The notes under the pieces are model-generated. The model did not search any database, was not told the DNA's origin, and saw only the letters and a program-made list of their open reading frames with translations. 64,000 nucleotides of DNA, from positions 22,295 to 86,294 of the forward strand of contig JAKIHM010000007.1 of NCBI GenBank assembly GCA_021608145.1, read 5' to 3'. The translations under genes were made by a program, and so were the position numbers. This stretch comes from Thermovorax subterraneus (GTDB lineage Bacteria; Bacillota; Thermosediminibacteria; Thermosediminibacterales; Thermosediminibacteraceae). Shown here one piece after another: positions 42,355 through 54,577 of the stretch. How positions within the stretch are numbered: the stretch's first letter is position 1; each line of letters opens with the position of its first letter.

Positions 42355-42698
42355 TAAAGATAACCGTTACTCTTGATGAGAACGAAAGAGTGCGGGAGCT
42401 TTCGCTCAAAGGACATGCGGGGTATGCTGAGTACGGAAGAGATATAGTCTGCGCCGCGGTTTCGGCCCTGATCGAGACGGCGGTGCTGGGGCTTGAAAAC
42501 GTGGCAAAAATTAGAATTTTCCCGGTGAAAAAGGAAGGGTATTTTCATCTTGTCCTTCCCGAAAACGAACAGGAAGAAAAATTATCTAAGGCTTCCGTTA
42601 TACTGGAAACAACGGTACTGGGTTTGAAGGATATAGCGCGGAGTTATCCAGCCCATGTAAAATTTGAAATAAGAAGAAAAGGAGGTGTTTTAAGATGA
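42351..42698 (+). CDS. prp: Prp, ribosomal-processing cysteine protease
   Basis: A 115-aa YsxB/Prp protease that trims the N-terminal extension of bL27. Catalytic His and Cys lie in [21 protein letters not shown] (H22, C34, broken here as GHAGYAEYG and [10 protein letters not shown]). Its substrate gene follows directly and carries the matching extension. ATGA overlap with rplU. Confidence 0.95.
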   Translation: MIKITVTLDENERVRELSLKGHAGYAEYGRDIVCAAVSALIETAVLGLENVAKIRIFPVKKEGYFHLVLPENEQEEKLSKASVILETTVLGLKDIARSYPAHVKFEIRRKGGVLR

Positions 42699-42979
42699 AA
42701 CTTCAGCTTTTCGCTCATAAAAAGGGAGTAGGCAGCACGAGGAACGGAAGGGACAGCGAATCCAAGCGCCTTGGAGTGAAAAGATTCGACGGACAGTTTG
42801 TGAAGGCCGGAAGCATCCTGGTGCGCCAGAGGGGCACGAGGATCTATCCGGGGAAGAACGTGGGGATGGGGGTTGACTATACCCTCTTTGCGAAAATCGA
42901 CGGTTACGTGAAATTCGAGCAAAAAGGCAAAGATAAAAAGGTGGTAAACGTTTACCCCGAAATGCAGCTCCTCGGATAA
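42695..42979 (+). CDS. rpmA: Ribosomal protein bL27 with Prp-cleaved extension
   Basis: A 94-aa bL27. The N-terminus [11 protein letters not shown] contains the Prp site (cut after LQLF, leaving AHKKG), the usual form in Firmicutes. The body ([21 protein letters not shown] in pieces) is standard. AGGAGGTG lies before the ATG. A terminator follows. Confidence 0.97.
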   Translation: MKLQLFAHKKGVGSTRNGRDSESKRLGVKRFDGQFVKAGSILVRQRGTRIYPGKNVGMGVDYTLFAKIDGYVKFEQKGKDKKVVNVYPEMQLLG

Positions 42980-42996
42980 TCGAGGAGCTTTTTTGA
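42964..42996 (+). terminator. Terminator of rplU-prp-rpmA
   Basis: GCTCCTCG / CGAGGAGC stem with GATAAT loop, then TTTTTT. Confidence 0.85.
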
Positions 42997-43069
42997 TGGC
43001 AAAGAAGGAAAATTAAAAATAATGAAGAATATAAACGATGTTAAAATTTAAAAAGGTTTGGTGGATCAA

Positions 43070-43657
43070 ATGGCGGAGTGGCTGGTGCGCTTTACGACTG
43101 AAAGCCAGCACTATGTAAGCCTTGTTTCTTCGAAACTTTTAAAGGCAAAAGGATATGGTACTTTTACCTTATTTTGGTGTATATTGATTTTTTTCGTAGC
43201 GGTACTTGCGGCAAGATTTTACGACAGATTTGTGCCCAAAAAATGTTGGGAGAGGCTTTTTTTCTGCTGGAGGCTTCAGCGGCACGATTTTAACAACCAC
43301 CTGCAGGTTATATACGCCATGCTCCAACTGGGCAAGGTAGATAAAGTTTTGGATTATATAGAAAAAATAAAAAGGCAAAATGAATTTTTTTCTGCAGTTT
43401 GCAGCTTGGAAAACCCGCGGCTAATAGGCGAAGTCCTAGACATCATAATCCTTTTGAAGAAAAAAGGATATGATATATATATAAAGGAGCCAGTGGACTT
43501 CGACCTCAAAAAAGTCAACTTACAAGATGTCAAGTATCTGAAAAAGAAGATTTGGAAGGTATTGAAGGACGGGAAGGATTTGCAAGAAAAGAGTAATCTA
43601 CAGAATGTGTTTCCCGAAGCGCTGGTCGTATACGATTCTAAACCTGACATCATATAG
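43070..43657 (+). CDS. Spo0B-like phosphotransferase/sensor-type protein
   Basis: A 195-aa protein with one helix (FTLFWCILIFFVAVLAARF) followed by a Spo0B-like alpha domain: RHDFNNHLQVIYAMLQLGK, whose His is the expected phosphoryl acceptor. The position between rpmA and obg is exactly that of spo0B in Bacillus. It has no clear ATPase domain. The start is uncertain: ATG 43070 behind GGTGGA, or GTG 43061. A phosphorelay role is likely by context and motif. Confidence 0.75.
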   Translation: MAEWLVRFTTESQHYVSLVSSKLLKAKGYGTFTLFWCILIFFVAVLAARFYDRFVPKKCWERLFFCWRLQRHDFNNHLQVIYAMLQLGKVDKVLDYIEKIKRQNEFFSAVCSLENPRLIGEVLDIIILLKKKGYDIYIKEPVDFDLKKVNLQDVKYLKKKIWKVLKDGKDLQEKSNLQNVFPEALVVYDSKPDII

Positions 43658-43682
43658 CTTTTCTTTTTATGTTAATGATTAA

Positions 43683-44969
<1,287 letters not shown>

Positions 44970-44993
44970 AGACCAAAAGTGGAGGGAGACATT

Positions 44994-45608
44994 TTGGGGA
45001 TTGGAAAGAGGATTGGGATAATGGGGGGAACGTTTGATCCAATTCATTTTGGACACCTGGTAACGGCAGAAGAGGCTAGGATTAATTTTGAATTGGACAA
45101 GGTAATTTTTGTCCCCACCGGAAATCCCCCCCACAAAAAAGATTATGAAGTAACCGATTCCGAACACAGGTATCTGATGACCGCATTAGCTACGAATAAC
45201 AATCCTTTTTTCGAGGTTTCCAGGATCGAGATAGATAGAAAAGGGTATTCCTATACGGTAGATACGTTAAATCAAATGGTAGAAATATACGGAAGCGATA
45301 CATCGTTATTTTTTATTTCTGGAGCCGATGCGGTGCTCGATATACTTACATGGAAAAACATAAAAGAAGTGCTGGACATTTGTACTTTTATAGCTGCTAC
45401 GAGGCCCGGCTATCCTATTAACAAATTAAAAGATAAACTTGAAGAGATAAAAAAATTATACGGGAAAGACGTTTACCTACTCGAGGTTACCGCAATAGCG
45501 ATATCCTCTACCGAGATAAGAAAAAGGGTCAAAGAAGGGCGTTCCATTAAATATCTGGTTCCAGAGGGTGTGGAAAAATACATTTTGAAAAACGGCCTTT
45601 ACAGGTGA
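44994..45608 (+). CDS. nadD: Nicotinate-nucleotide adenylyltransferase, NadD
   Basis: A 204-aa nucleotidyltransferase making deamido-[18 protein letters not shown] holds the GxFDPxHxGH nucleotide motif, [11 protein letters not shown] the substrate loop and ISSTEIRKR the ISSTxIR signature. TTG 44994 is chosen because GGAGGGAG lies just upstream. Its stop overlaps the yqeK frame. Confidence 0.95.
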   Translation: MGIGKRIGIMGGTFDPIHFGHLVTAEEARINFELDKVIFVPTGNPPHKKDYEVTDSEHRYLMTALATNNNPFFEVSRIEIDRKGYSYTVDTLNQMVEIYGSDTSLFFISGADAVLDILTWKNIKEVLDICTFIAATRPGYPINKLKDKLEEIKKLYGKDVYLLEVTAIAISSTEIRKRVKEGRSIKYLVPEGVEKYILKNGLYR

Positions 45609-45613
45609 TTTGG

Positions 45614-46213
45614 ATGGTCTCAAAGGAATTGATTATGGAGGATTTGAAAAGAAACATGACTCAAAAACGCTTCGCCCACACTCTCGGAGTCATGGAAATT
45701 GCGGTAGCCCTTGCAAAAAGATACGGTGTCGATGAAGAAAAGGCACAGCTTGCCGCAATGGTACACGACTGCGCAAAAGACATGCCGCAAGACGAGCAGT
45801 TGAATTTAGCACGGCAGTTTGGTATACTGTTAGATGAAATTTCAATGGTGGAGAAAGCTTTAATACATGCCCCGCTTGGAGCTGCCTTAGCGAAAATAAA
45901 ATACGGCATAGAAGATCCGGGAATATTGAGGGCGGTAAAAATACACACTACAGGAGACGCTAAGATGACCCTTCTTGATAAAGTGATTTTTCTTGCCGAC
46001 TATATAGAGCCCGGGAGAAATTTTCCAGGAGTCGACAGGTTGCGCAAAGTTGCTTTTGAAGATTTGGATGAGGCTGTAATCATGGCGTGCGATTCGACCA
46101 TAAAGTACGTAATAGAGGGGGGTAGGCTGCTGCATCCGCGGATGGTCGAGGCAAGGAATTGCCTTCTCCTGGAGAAACTCAAAAGGGGAGAGAAAAATGG
46201 GGAGGACAATTAA
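45614..46213 (+). CDS. yqeK: YqeK-family HD hydrolase (Ap4A hydrolase type)
   Basis: A 199-aa HD-domain metal hydrolase: RFAHTLG, MVHDCAKDM (the HD pair), HAPLGA and DYIEPGR are the YqeK signature. Members cleave diadenosine tetraphosphate symmetrically. ATG 45614 follows AGGTGAT; an in-frame GTG at 45605 lies inside that site. Conserved nadD-yqeK-LCP-rsfS order. Confidence 0.93.
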   Translation: MVSKELIMEDLKRNMTQKRFAHTLGVMEIAVALAKRYGVDEEKAQLAAMVHDCAKDMPQDEQLNLARQFGILLDEISMVEKALIHAPLGAALAKIKYGIEDPGILRAVKIHTTGDAKMTLLDKVIFLADYIEPGRNFPGVDRLRKVAFEDLDEAVIMACDSTIKYVIEGGRLLHPRMVEARNCLLLEKLKRGEKNGEDN

Positions 46214-47375
46214 GTATATAGTTATCGTTCTTGCTTTTGCAGCTTTAGCTTTCGGGAGCGGTTTTTATTTTGCTCTGTCCCGCTTGAATGGAGGTCAAGG
46301 CCTGTTTACAGGGGACAATCCTTCCGGCGATGAGTACTCTGGTGGGAGATTGAACGTCCTAGTTTTGGGACTTGATGCCGGAACCATCGGTGCCGATGAG
46401 GAGCACAACCATTACAGGTCTGACACGATGATGGTGGTGAGCATTGACCCTGTCGAGAAAAAGATCAACGTGCTTTCGATTCCCAGAGATACCAGGGTAA
46501 GGATTCCCGGAGTGGGTTATCAGAAGATAAATGCTGCGATGGCTTACGGAGGGCCGGAGCTTGCCGTTAGAACCGTAAAGGACCTTCTGGGCGTGCCTAT
46601 ACACAATTATGTGGCTATAAATTACAGCGGCTTTCGCAAGATAGTAGACGCGATGGGTGGTGTAGAGATAAATATCGAAAAAAGGATGAAGTACGTGGAC
46701 AAAGCCGGAGGACTTAATATAGATTTGGAACCGGGCCTTCAGGTGCTCGACGGGGAAAAGGCCGAGCAATTCGTAAGGTTTCGGCAGTACCCGGAGGGCG
46801 ACCTGGGGAGGATAAAAGCCCAGCAGAAATTTCTCGAAGCTGCTGTAAAATCATTTTTTAAACCTTCCACAATTTTGAAGCTGCCCCAGATAATTAAAGC
46901 AGTTCAAGAAACGGTGAAGACTGATATCGAACCATCGAATATGATAAAGCTTGCGAATCTCGCAAGGCAGATAGGACAGGACAACGTAAAAATGTATATA
47001 CTTCCGGGAGAGGGAAAATATATAGGCGGCGTGAGCTACTTTTTACCTTATGAGACCGAAATGCGAAAAGTAGTGAAAGAAGTGTTCTTCGGCGAAAATG
47101 CCGAAGTAAAAGTTGCAGTATTAAACGGCAGCGGCTATGCGGGCCTGGCAAGTAAGGTGGCGGAGAAATTGGAAGCAATGGGTTTCACAGTGGTCAGGGT
47201 CGCTAATGCCGATAGCTTCGATTACGATACCACAACTATAATATATCCCAGCGATATGAAGGAATACGCAGAAAAGTTGGCGAAAGTTTTCGGGAGTGCT
47301 AGGATGCAGGAAGGCACTGGGGATGACGAAAATTTGACGACAATAATCGTGGGTAAGGATGCCCAGAGAAATTGA
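46197..47375 (+). CDS. LytR-CpsA-Psr (LCP) family cell-wall ligase
   Basis: A 392-aa membrane-anchored LCP protein: one helix (residues ~5-25), the LCP domain (LNVLVLGLDAG, RSDTMMVVSIDP, VLSIPRDTRVRIPG, RFRQYPEGDLGR) and a C-terminal LytR_C domain (VKVAVLNGSGYAGLASKVAEKLEA in pieces). Such enzymes attach teichoic acid or other glycans to peptidoglycan. The ATG overlaps yqeK by 17 bases with GGGGAGAG upstream. Confidence 0.93.
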   Translation: MGRTIKYIVIVLAFAALAFGSGFYFALSRLNGGQGLFTGDNPSGDEYSGGRLNVLVLGLDAGTIGADEEHNHYRSDTMMVVSIDPVEKKINVLSIPRDTRVRIPGVGYQKINAAMAYGGPELAVRTVKDLLGVPIHNYVAINYSGFRKIVDAMGGVEINIEKRMKYVDKAGGLNIDLEPGLQVLDGEKAEQFVRFRQYPEGDLGRIKAQQKFLEAAVKSFFKPSTILKLPQIIKAVQETVKTDIEPSNMIKLANLARQIGQDNVKMYILPGEGKYIGGVSYFLPYETEMRKVVKEVFFGENAEVKVAVLNGSGYAGLASKVAEKLEAMGFTVVRVANADSFDYDTTTIIYPSDMKEYAEKLAKVFGSARMQEGTGDDENLTTIIVGKDAQRN

Positions 47376-47391
47376 TATGGAGGGGGAACGA

Positions 47392-47769
47392 ATGATAAGA
47401 AGCCCCAGAGAAGCGGCAATGCTTGCAGCTAAAGTTCTTATTGAAAAAAAGGCTGAAAATGTAGTGGTGCTGGACATAAGTTCCATTTCGATTCTGGCCG
47501 ATTATTTCGTAATTGCCACCGGCAAATCATCGATTCACGTCAAAGCCCTATGCGATGAAGTTGAAGAGAAACTCCTGGAAAATGGGTGTAGGATTAGGGG
47601 GAAAGAGGGCTATGATGAGGCCCGTTGGGTCTTAATAGACTTTTTTGATGTCATTGTTCACGTATTCGACGAGGATTCGAGGGAGTATTACGACCTGGAG
47701 AGGCTTTGGTCCGATGCAGTAAGGATAGACGTTGACAGTAATTTTGATTTTGCATATAATAGACAATAA
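47392..47769 (+). CDS. rsfS: RsfS, ribosomal silencing factor
   Basis: A 125-aa RsfS (Iojap) that binds bL14 and blocks subunit joining in starvation. Blocks VVVLDISSISILADYFVIATG, KEGYDEARWVLIDFFDVIVHVF (in pieces) and REYYDLERLW are diagnostic. ATG 47392 lies 6 bases behind GGAGGGGG. Confidence 0.95.
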   Translation: MIRSPREAAMLAAKVLIEKKAENVVVLDISSISILADYFVIATGKSSIHVKALCDEVEEKLLENGCRIRGKEGYDEARWVLIDFFDVIVHVFDEDSREYYDLERLWSDAVRIDVDSNFDFAYNRQ

Positions 47770-47774
47770 AAGTG

Positions 47775-47990
47775 AAAATTGCCATTCAAGGAGTAGTAAA
47801 GGCTAAAGCCCTTACAGAGACCGGGTGGATGGTGTGAATCCGGAGGGTGAAGCCTTGAACTCGCCTTGGAAATTGGCCGGCAGGCGTTAAAGTGCAAAGA
47901 GCGGGCAACAGCCAATTAGGGTGGTACCGCGAGAGAAAGGCTTCTCGTCCCTAAACTGACGAGAGGCCTTTAATTTTAAAAATTGCTAGA
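47775..47990 (+). ncRNA. T-box leader (tRNA-Leu sensing) controlling leuS
   Basis: Contains a Stem I with an AGTA loop-E-type element (47803-47806 region), a specifier region with CTC at 47860-47862 followed by G, the conserved T-box AGGGTGGTACCGCG at 47918-47931 and a terminator hairpin 47936-47975 (GGC-TCTCGTC / GACGAGA-GCC) followed by T residues. Uncharged tRNA-Leu would stabilise the antiterminator and switch on leuS. Confidence 0.92.
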
Positions 47991-48010
47991 ACTTGAGAGG
48001 AGGTTGCTTT

Positions 48011-50464
48011 GTGAGCAGCTACGATTTTAAAACGATTGAGGCAAAATGGCAAAAACAATGGGAAGAGCAAAAGCTCTATAAAACTGTGGAAGACCCAAAT
48101 AAACCAAAATACTATTGCCTTGAAATGTTTCCGTACCCTTCTGGAAAGCTACATATGGGCCATGTGAGAAATTATTCCATAGGAGATGTTGTAGCCCGGT
48201 TCAAACGGATGAAAGGATATAATGTGCTTCATCCGATGGGGTGGGATGCTTTCGGCCTTCCCGCTGAAAACGCTGCTATAAAACACGGCATTCATCCGGC
48301 CAAATGGACGTGGGATAACATTGCCAATATGAGAAGACAGCTAAAGCAATTGGGAATAAGCTACGATTGGGACAGGGAAATCGCAACGTGCCACCCTGGC
48401 TATTATAAATGGACCCAATGGTTTTTCTTAAAACTTTACGAGTGGGGACTGGCTTACAGGAAAAAGTCTTATGTGAACTGGTGTCCTTCGTGCGCTACGG
48501 TGCTCGCCAATGAACAGGTGGTGAACGGACACTGCGAACGCTGTGGAGCCGAAGTCGGGAAGAAGAATCTGGAACAATGGTTTTTCAAAATAACCGAGTA
48601 CGCCGACGAACTTCTGGAAGACCTGAAAAAACTCCCCGGCTGGCCCGAAAAGGTAAAGATAATGCAGGAGAACTGGATAGGGCGAAGCGAGGGCGTGGAG
48701 GTTTACTTTACCGCCGAAAAGACTGGAAAGAGGATACCTGTTTTCACGACAAGGCCCGATACGATTTTCGGTGTAAGTTATCTCGTAATGGCACCTGAGC
48801 ACCCGATGGTGGACGAACTGGTGGAGGGAACGCCTTACGAAGAAAGGGTAAGGGAATTTCAAAAGAAGATGGAAAAATTAAGCGAGATAGTCAGGACCTC
48901 TACGGAGACCGAAAAAGAGGGAATTTTTATAGGGGCTTATGCCGTGAACCCGATTAACGGCGAAAGGGTGCCTATATGGATCGCAAATTACGTGCTCCTA
49001 GACTACGGCACCGGTGCTGTGATGGGGGTGCCGGCCCACGACCAGAGGGATTTCGAATTTGCAAAAAAATACGACCTTCCGGTGAAAGTCGTGATAAATC
49101 CGCCCGGAAACGAGCTTTCTGCTGGCGAAATGACGGAAGCCTATACAAAGGAGGGAATCCTCGTAAATTCTGGTACCTTCAGCGGAATGGATAATAGCGA
49201 AGCGATAAAGGCCATAGGGGACTTCCTTGAAGAAAAGGGATTGGGGAAAAAGACCGTAAATTACAAACTGAGGGACTGGTTGATATCGAGGCAGCGCTAC
49301 TGGGGGGCTCCGATCCCCATAATTTACTGCGAAAAATGCGGGATCGTGCCGGTGCCTGAAGAAGAGCTTCCCGTCTTGCTCCCCGACGATGTGGAGTTCA
49401 ACCCGAAAGGTACTTCTCCGCTATTAGAATGCGAGGAATTTTTGAACACCACCTGTCCCAAATGTAAAGGTCCGGCGAGGCGCGAGACCGATACAATGGA
49501 TACTTTTATGTGCTCGTCCTGGTATTATTACAGGTTTACCGACCCAAGGAATGAAGAAAAACCCTTCGACAGGGAAAAGCTCGAGTACTGGATGCCGGTG
49601 GACCAGTATATAGGCGGGGTGGAGCACGCGATATTGCACCTGATGTATTCTAGGTTCTTCAACAAAGTCATGAGGGATGCGGGTCTTGTACATGTAGACG
49701 AGCCTTTTACCAATCTGCTGACCCAGGGCATGGTTTTAAAAGACGGCGCCAAGATGTCCAAATCCCTGGGCAACATCGTGAGCCCGGAGGACATCATAGA
49801 AAAATATGGAGCTGATACGGCGAGGCTTTTTATACTTTTTGCATCGCCCCCGGAAAAGGACCTGGAGTGGAGCGACCAGGGCGTGGAAGGTTGCTACCGT
49901 TTCCTCCAAAGGGTTTGGAGGTTGGTGGAAGAGCTCTTGCCGAAGGTCGACGCTCCATCCGGCGACGAACAGGTGGACAGAGAAGTGAGGCGTCTCGTTC
50001 ACAGGACGATAAAGAAAGTCACCGAGGACATCGAGGAAAGGTTCAACTTCAATACAGCCATAAGCGCCATTATGGAGATGGTAAACGGACTTAATTCTTG
50101 CAAGGAAAAGCCGGTTTCCGGCAAGGTGATCAGGGAAGCGGTAGAAAGCCTTCTTTTACTCCTTGCACCCTTTGCACCCCATATAACAGAAGAACTCTGG
50201 GAGCGCATGGGGAATAAAACGAGCATCCACCTTATGTCCTGGCCCGAGGCAGATGAAACGGCAATGGTAGAGGAAGAAGTTGAAGTAGTCGTCCAGGTAA
50301 ACGGAAAGGTCAGGGCGAAAATGCTGATGCCTGCCCAGATAAGCGAGGAGGAGATGAAAGAGGCAGCATTAAAGCACGAAAAGATTGCGTCCATTATCAA
50401 AGATAAGACTGTGGTAAAAGTTATAACTGTGCCGCAAAAATTAGTTAACATAGTTGTAAAGTAA
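48011..50464 (+). CDS. leuS: Leucyl-tRNA synthetase
   Basis: An 817-aa class I synthetase: HIGH-type [14 protein letters not shown] near residue 45, zinc-type Cys in CPSC...CERC, the CP1 editing domain ([13 protein letters not shown]), and KMSKS in [14 protein letters not shown] 48011 is 8 bases behind GAGAGGAGGT. Expressed from the T-box leader upstream. Confidence 0.97.
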   Translation: MSSYDFKTIEAKWQKQWEEQKLYKTVEDPNKPKYYCLEMFPYPSGKLHMGHVRNYSIGDVVARFKRMKGYNVLHPMGWDAFGLPAENAAIKHGIHPAKWTWDNIANMRRQLKQLGISYDWDREIATCHPGYYKWTQWFFLKLYEWGLAYRKKSYVNWCPSCATVLANEQVVNGHCERCGAEVGKKNLEQWFFKITEYADELLEDLKKLPGWPEKVKIMQENWIGRSEGVEVYFTAEKTGKRIPVFTTRPDTIFGVSYLVMAPEHPMVDELVEGTPYEERVREFQKKMEKLSEIVRTSTETEKEGIFIGAYAVNPINGERVPIWIANYVLLDYGTGAVMGVPAHDQRDFEFAKKYDLPVKVVINPPGNELSAGEMTEAYTKEGILVNSGTFSGMDNSEAIKAIGDFLEEKGLGKKTVNYKLRDWLISRQRYWGAPIPIIYCEKCGIVPVPEEELPVLLPDDVEFNPKGTSPLLECEEFLNTTCPKCKGPARRETDTMDTFMCSSWYYYRFTDPRNEEKPFDREKLEYWMPVDQYIGGVEHAILHLMYSRFFNKVMRDAGLVHVDEPFTNLLTQGMVLKDGAKMSKSLGNIVSPEDIIEKYGADTARLFILFASPPEKDLEWSDQGVEGCYRFLQRVWRLVEELLPKVDAPSGDEQVDREVRRLVHRTIKKVTEDIEERFNFNTAISAIMEMVNGLNSCKEKPVSGKVIREAVESLLLLLAPFAPHITEELWERMGNKTSIHLMSWPEADETAMVEEEVEVVVQVNGKVRAKMLMPAQISEEEMKEAALKHEKIASIIKDKTVVKVITVPQKLVNIVVK

Positions 50465-50494
50465 TACGGCCTTTATGGGCCGTTTATTTTTCGC
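50462..50494 (+). terminator. Terminator of leuS
   Basis: ACGGCC / GGCCGT stem with TTTATG loop, then TTATTTTTC. Confidence 0.75.
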
Positions 50495-50549
50495 AGAATT
50501 TAATGTAAAATAAAGTTAAAAGCTTATCAAAAAACCGGCAGGTGAGACA

Positions 50550-51164
50550 ATGCTCCAATTTACGAAAAGGGAAAAAATACTCCTTTTTGCGTTAGCAAGC
50601 GTAAGTTTAATGGCCGCAGTTTTTGCTTATAGGGCTTTTTTTGTTAAGGTTCCTGATGTGGCCTTTAAGTTGGAAGGCGGTAAGGCAATTCCAGTTTTCG
50701 AAAGCGAAAATAATTCCGGCGAGGTTTCGGATGAGGTCAAAATTGTGGTGCACGTTGCAGGGGCCGTGAAAAATCCAGGAGTTTACGAGCTTAAAGAAGG
50801 AAGCAGGGTAATTGACGCTGTTAAAGCTGCAGGAGGGTACATTTCCGAAGCTGACGTTACTGGAATAAATTTGGCAAAAAAGCTGCAGGATGAGGATAAA
50901 ATCTACATTCCGCGGTTAGGAGAATCCGCCGCTTTTGACGGAGTAAGTGGAGGAGTTTCGCCGCCGGACGGAAAAATAAATATTAACTCGGCGGGGATTG
51001 ATGAACTGGATAAGCTCCCGGGTATAGGCCTTGCTCTGGCCCAGAGGATTATAGATTACAGAAACCAGCATGGGCCTTTCAAATCCATTGAAGAGCTGAA
51101 AAATGTCTCGGGGATAGGGGAAAAACGGTTTGAGGAAATAAAGAATTTGGTTAAGGTAAATTAG
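50550..51164 (+). CDS. comEA: ComEA-like DNA-binding competence protein
   Basis: A 204-aa protein: one N-terminal helix (ILLFALASVSLMAAVFAY), an SLBB domain (VVHVAGAVKNPGVYEL) and a C-terminal double helix-hairpin-helix (NINSAGIDELDKLPGIGLAL, IEELKNVSGIGEKRF). In competent bacteria it captures DNA at the membrane. No comEC is adjacent, which is unusual, so it may be used elsewhere or alone. CAGGTGAGAC precedes ATG 50550. Confidence 0.9.
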   Translation: MLQFTKREKILLFALASVSLMAAVFAYRAFFVKVPDVAFKLEGGKAIPVFESENNSGEVSDEVKIVVHVAGAVKNPGVYELKEGSRVIDAVKAAGGYISEADVTGINLAKKLQDEDKIYIPRLGESAAFDGVSGGVSPPDGKININSAGIDELDKLPGIGLALAQRIIDYRNQHGPFKSIEELKNVSGIGEKRFEEIKNLVKVN

Positions 51165-51184
51165 CATTAAGGAGGTTTCTTTGG

Positions 51185-52591
51185 TTGGAAAAAAGAGAGG
51201 TCTTGAGTAAATTGCCTAAGGTAAGCGAGCTTATGGAAGAAGATTCTATAAAATTGCTCGAGCAGCAATATGGAAGGCAACCAGTGTTGAGGGCTGTGAG
51301 GGAGGGAATAGAAGAAGTTAGGCATTTGATCGAAAGGTCCCTGGAAATGGGATTTGAAATCCAAGCAGATGAGGAGTACTTAAAAAGAGAAGCTCTGGAA
51401 AGGACGGTAAAGCTCGCATCTAGATACGGTTCTTACAGCCTTAAAAAGGTAATAAACGCCACCGGTGTGGTGCTGCACACCAACCTGGGCAGGGCGCCGC
51501 TGCCGGAGGAAGCCTTGAGGAATATTGTCGATGTGGCTCGCGGATATTCGAACCTTGAGTTTGATCTGGAAGAAGGGAAAAGAGGGGAGAGATACGATCA
51601 TGTGCGGGGGCTTTTGTGTGACATAACCGGCGCCGAAGATGCAGTTGTAGTAAACAATAACGCCGGTGCGGTGCTTCTTTCACTTTCTGCCCTCGCTTCC
51701 GGGAAGGAAGTTGTAATATCGAGGGGGCAGCTGGTGGAAATAGGTGGCAGCTTCAGGGTACCCGATGTCATGACCCAAAGTGGTGCCACTTTAGTAGAAG
51801 TGGGGACGACCAATAAAACGCGAATTGCCGATTACGAGAGGGCTATTAACGACAACACTGCATTGCTCTTGAAAGTCCACACCAGCAATTTCAAATTTGT
51901 AGGTTTTTGGTCCGAAGTGAAAATTGAGGAGCTGAAATCTTTGGGGCTGAAGTACGGCATACCGGTAATGGAGGATTTGGGTAGCGGAGTTTTGGTAGAC
52001 CTTGCAAAATTCGGATTGCCTCATGAGCCCACTGTTCAGAGCTCGGTAAAAGCGGGAGCCGACATAGTTACTTTCAGCGGCGACAAACTTCTAGGTGGTC
52101 CTCAGGCGGGTATTATCTTAGGGAAAAAGGAATACATAGAAAAAATAAAGCGTCATCCCCTGACGCGAGCTCTTAGGATAGACAAGCTCACTTTGAGTGC
52201 CCTTGAAGCAGTTTTGAAAATTTATAGGAATGAAGACTATGATAAGATTCCCGTTTTAAAAATGCTTTTAAAGTCCCCTGAAGATATGGAAAAGAACGCC
52301 AAAAAACTTGCAGAATACCTTAAAAAAGTTGTTCGCGACAAGGGGACCGTAGAAATTTTTGACGACACTTCAGCGGTTGGAGGAGGTTCTCTCCCTGGCG
52401 TTGAACTTCCAACTAAAGTCGTTGCCGTAACAATTCGAACATTGAGCCCCGATGACCTGGCAAAAAGGCTGAGGTCGGGCAGGATTCCGATAATTGGCAG
52501 GATAAAAAAGGACAAATTCCTTTTGGATATAAGGACCCTGTCTGAGGAAGACTTGAGAGTTATACCGGAGATGGTGGGGAGTGTGCTATGA
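51185..52591 (+). CDS. selA: SelA, L-seryl-tRNA(Sec) selenium transferase
   Basis: A 468-aa PLP enzyme converting Ser-tRNA(Sec) to Sec-tRNA(Sec) with selenophosphate. PLP lysine K301 in SGDKLLGGPQAG; NATGVVLHTNLGRAPLP and NNNAGAVLL are typical. TTG 51185 follows AAGGAGG. It overlaps selB by 4 bases, and the tRNA-Sec gene follows selB. Confidence 0.97.
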   Translation: MEKREVLSKLPKVSELMEEDSIKLLEQQYGRQPVLRAVREGIEEVRHLIERSLEMGFEIQADEEYLKREALERTVKLASRYGSYSLKKVINATGVVLHTNLGRAPLPEEALRNIVDVARGYSNLEFDLEEGKRGERYDHVRGLLCDITGAEDAVVVNNNAGAVLLSLSALASGKEVVISRGQLVEIGGSFRVPDVMTQSGATLVEVGTTNKTRIADYERAINDNTALLLKVHTSNFKFVGFWSEVKIEELKSLGLKYGIPVMEDLGSGVLVDLAKFGLPHEPTVQSSVKAGADIVTFSGDKLLGGPQAGIILGKKEYIEKIKRHPLTRALRIDKLTLSALEAVLKIYRNEDYDKIPVLKMLLKSPEDMEKNAKKLAEYLKKVVRDKGTVEIFDDTSAVGGGSLPGVELPTKVVAVTIRTLSPDDLAKRLRSGRIPIIGRIKKDKFLLDIRTLSEEDLRVIPEMVGSVL

Positions 52592-54540
52592 GCGGTGTGA
52601 TAATCGGTACAGCAGGCCACATAGATCACGGAAAAACCACGCTGATAAAGGCAATGACGGGTATAGATACAGACAGGTTGAAGGGAGAAAAAGAAAGAGG
52701 CATTACAATTGACTTGGGCTTTGCCCATCTTTTGTTGCCAAGTGGTCGAAAAGTGGGAATAGTAGATGTGCCCGGTCACGAGAAATTCGTGAAGAATATG
52801 CTGGCGGGAGCAGGCGGGATAGATTTGGTTCTGCTTGTAGTTGCGGCTGACGAAGGCGTGATGCCACAGACAAGGGAGCACCTCAATATTCTTCAGCTTC
52901 TCAACATAAAAAAGGGCATAGTTGTGGTGACCAAAAAGGACCTGGTGGACGAAGAGTGGCTAGAATTGGTAAAAGAAGATATTAAAAAGGAACTGAAGGG
53001 AACATTTTTAGAAAATTCACCCCTGGTCTTTGTATCAGCAGTAAAGGGGGAAGGAATTAAGGAACTTATCGAATTAATCGACAGCATGACTGCCGAAAGT
53101 TACAAAAAAGACATAGACTCACCCTTTCGCCTCCCAATAGACAGGGCTTTTTCAATACCGGGGATAGGTACCGTGGTGACAGGAAGCCTTATATGCGGCC
53201 GCATTAGGGTGGGGGAAACGGTAGAAATCTTCCCAAAAGGGCTGATTTCAAAAGTAAGGTCCATAGAAGTCCACGGCGAGAGCAAAGAGTTGGCTTATGC
53301 CGGCCAGAGAACGGCGGTGAATTTAAGCGACGTGAAGCCGGAAGACATATCAAGAGGCGACGTGGTTTCAAAAGTAAAGGCTATGATGCCGGTAAACAGG
53401 GCCGCCGTCTGGTTTAAGCTCCTTAAAGACTCGCCGAAGGCCTTGAAAAACCGGGAAAGGGTCAGATTTCATGCGGGGACCGGCGAGGTTATGGCTAGGA
53501 TAAGTCTCGTAGAGGGCGATGAGCTCCTCCCGGGGATGGAAACCTTTGCAATCGTTGATTTTGAAGAACCCGTTGCGGTCGTTTATGGAGATTACTATGT
53601 GGTCAGGAGTTATTCTCCCGTCTACACCATAGGAGGCGGACAGGTTCTCTTCGTCAACCCTCCAAGATTAAAGAGAGCGTTGAAGGATAAGGCCTTGGAG
53701 GCTTTGAGAAAGGCAAAAGAAGGGAGCCTTGAAGATTTTATCTTAGGGTTTGTATCGGTTTTCGGAAATCCCCACCTCCCGGTTAAAGATTTGGTGCCAT
53801 ATACGGGGAAAAGCTTTGAGAGTTTGATGGAAGCAGCAAAAAGTCTTTCAGAAAAAGGGAAAGTGTTGGTATTGCGTGCGGGTGCTGAAGATGAAGTGTT
53901 TGATATAAGATTTTACGAGGAAAAGAGGGAACAGGCCAAGCAAATCTTGGAAAATTACCATAAAAAATTTCCTTTGAGCGAAGGTATGGCGAAAGAAGAA
54001 TTAAGGAGCCGCCTTGACCTTGCCGGAAAAGTTTTTGAAGCCCTGCTGGATATGTGGGCAAAGGAAGGAATAGTGGAAAGCAAGGGCAAGACGGTTCGAC
54101 TGAAGGGATTTGCTATTAGGATGGATGAAAAACAAAAAAAGGTAGCCGATATGCTGCTTCGCGAGTTTAAGGAAAAGGGATGGACTCCTCCGAACGTCGA
54201 AGAACTTCAGGAGTTATTAGGTACAGGGGAAGCCACCGTGAAGGAAGTATTGAACTGGCTCGTGTCTAAGGGGGATATAGTTAAGATAGGAGAAGAACTT
54301 TATATGGATAAGGAATGGGTTGAAAGAGCTTTAGAACTCCTGAGGGAATTTTTTAGGGAAAATAGCGAACTTACGGTGGCGCAGTTCAGGGACATGCTGG
54401 GTACTACAAGGAAGTATGCCTTGCCGCTTTTAGAATATATGGATGGAATAAAAGCCACCAGGCGCTTGAAGGACATTCGGGTGGCAGGCGTCAAATTGTA
54501 CGAACAAAGCGACAAAGAAGAACCGTCCTATGGAAGTTGA
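52588..54540 (+). CDS. selB: SelB, selenocysteine-specific elongation factor
   Basis: A 650-aa EF-Tu-like GTPase ([26 protein letters not shown] in pieces, [14 protein letters not shown]) with beta-barrel domains and a long C-terminal array of winged-helix domains (residues ~390-650) that bind the SECIS hairpin. It delivers Sec-tRNA to UGA. ATG overlaps the selA stop (ATGA). Confidence 0.97.
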   Translation: MSGVIIGTAGHIDHGKTTLIKAMTGIDTDRLKGEKERGITIDLGFAHLLLPSGRKVGIVDVPGHEKFVKNMLAGAGGIDLVLLVVAADEGVMPQTREHLNILQLLNIKKGIVVVTKKDLVDEEWLELVKEDIKKELKGTFLENSPLVFVSAVKGEGIKELIELIDSMTAESYKKDIDSPFRLPIDRAFSIPGIGTVVTGSLICGRIRVGETVEIFPKGLISKVRSIEVHGESKELAYAGQRTAVNLSDVKPEDISRGDVVSKVKAMMPVNRAAVWFKLLKDSPKALKNRERVRFHAGTGEVMARISLVEGDELLPGMETFAIVDFEEPVAVVYGDYYVVRSYSPVYTIGGGQVLFVNPPRLKRALKDKALEALRKAKEGSLEDFILGFVSVFGNPHLPVKDLVPYTGKSFESLMEAAKSLSEKGKVLVLRAGAEDEVFDIRFYEEKREQAKQILENYHKKFPLSEGMAKEELRSRLDLAGKVFEALLDMWAKEGIVESKGKTVRLKGFAIRMDEKQKKVADMLLREFKEKGWTPPNVEELQELLGTGEATVKEVLNWLVSKGDIVKIGEELYMDKEWVERALELLREFFRENSELTVAQFRDMLGTTRKYALPLLEYMDGIKATRRLKDIRVAGVKLYEQSDKEEPSYGS

Positions 54541-54577
54541 AAAAAGTGCGATTTTCTGCTATTATAATTCTGTGTGC

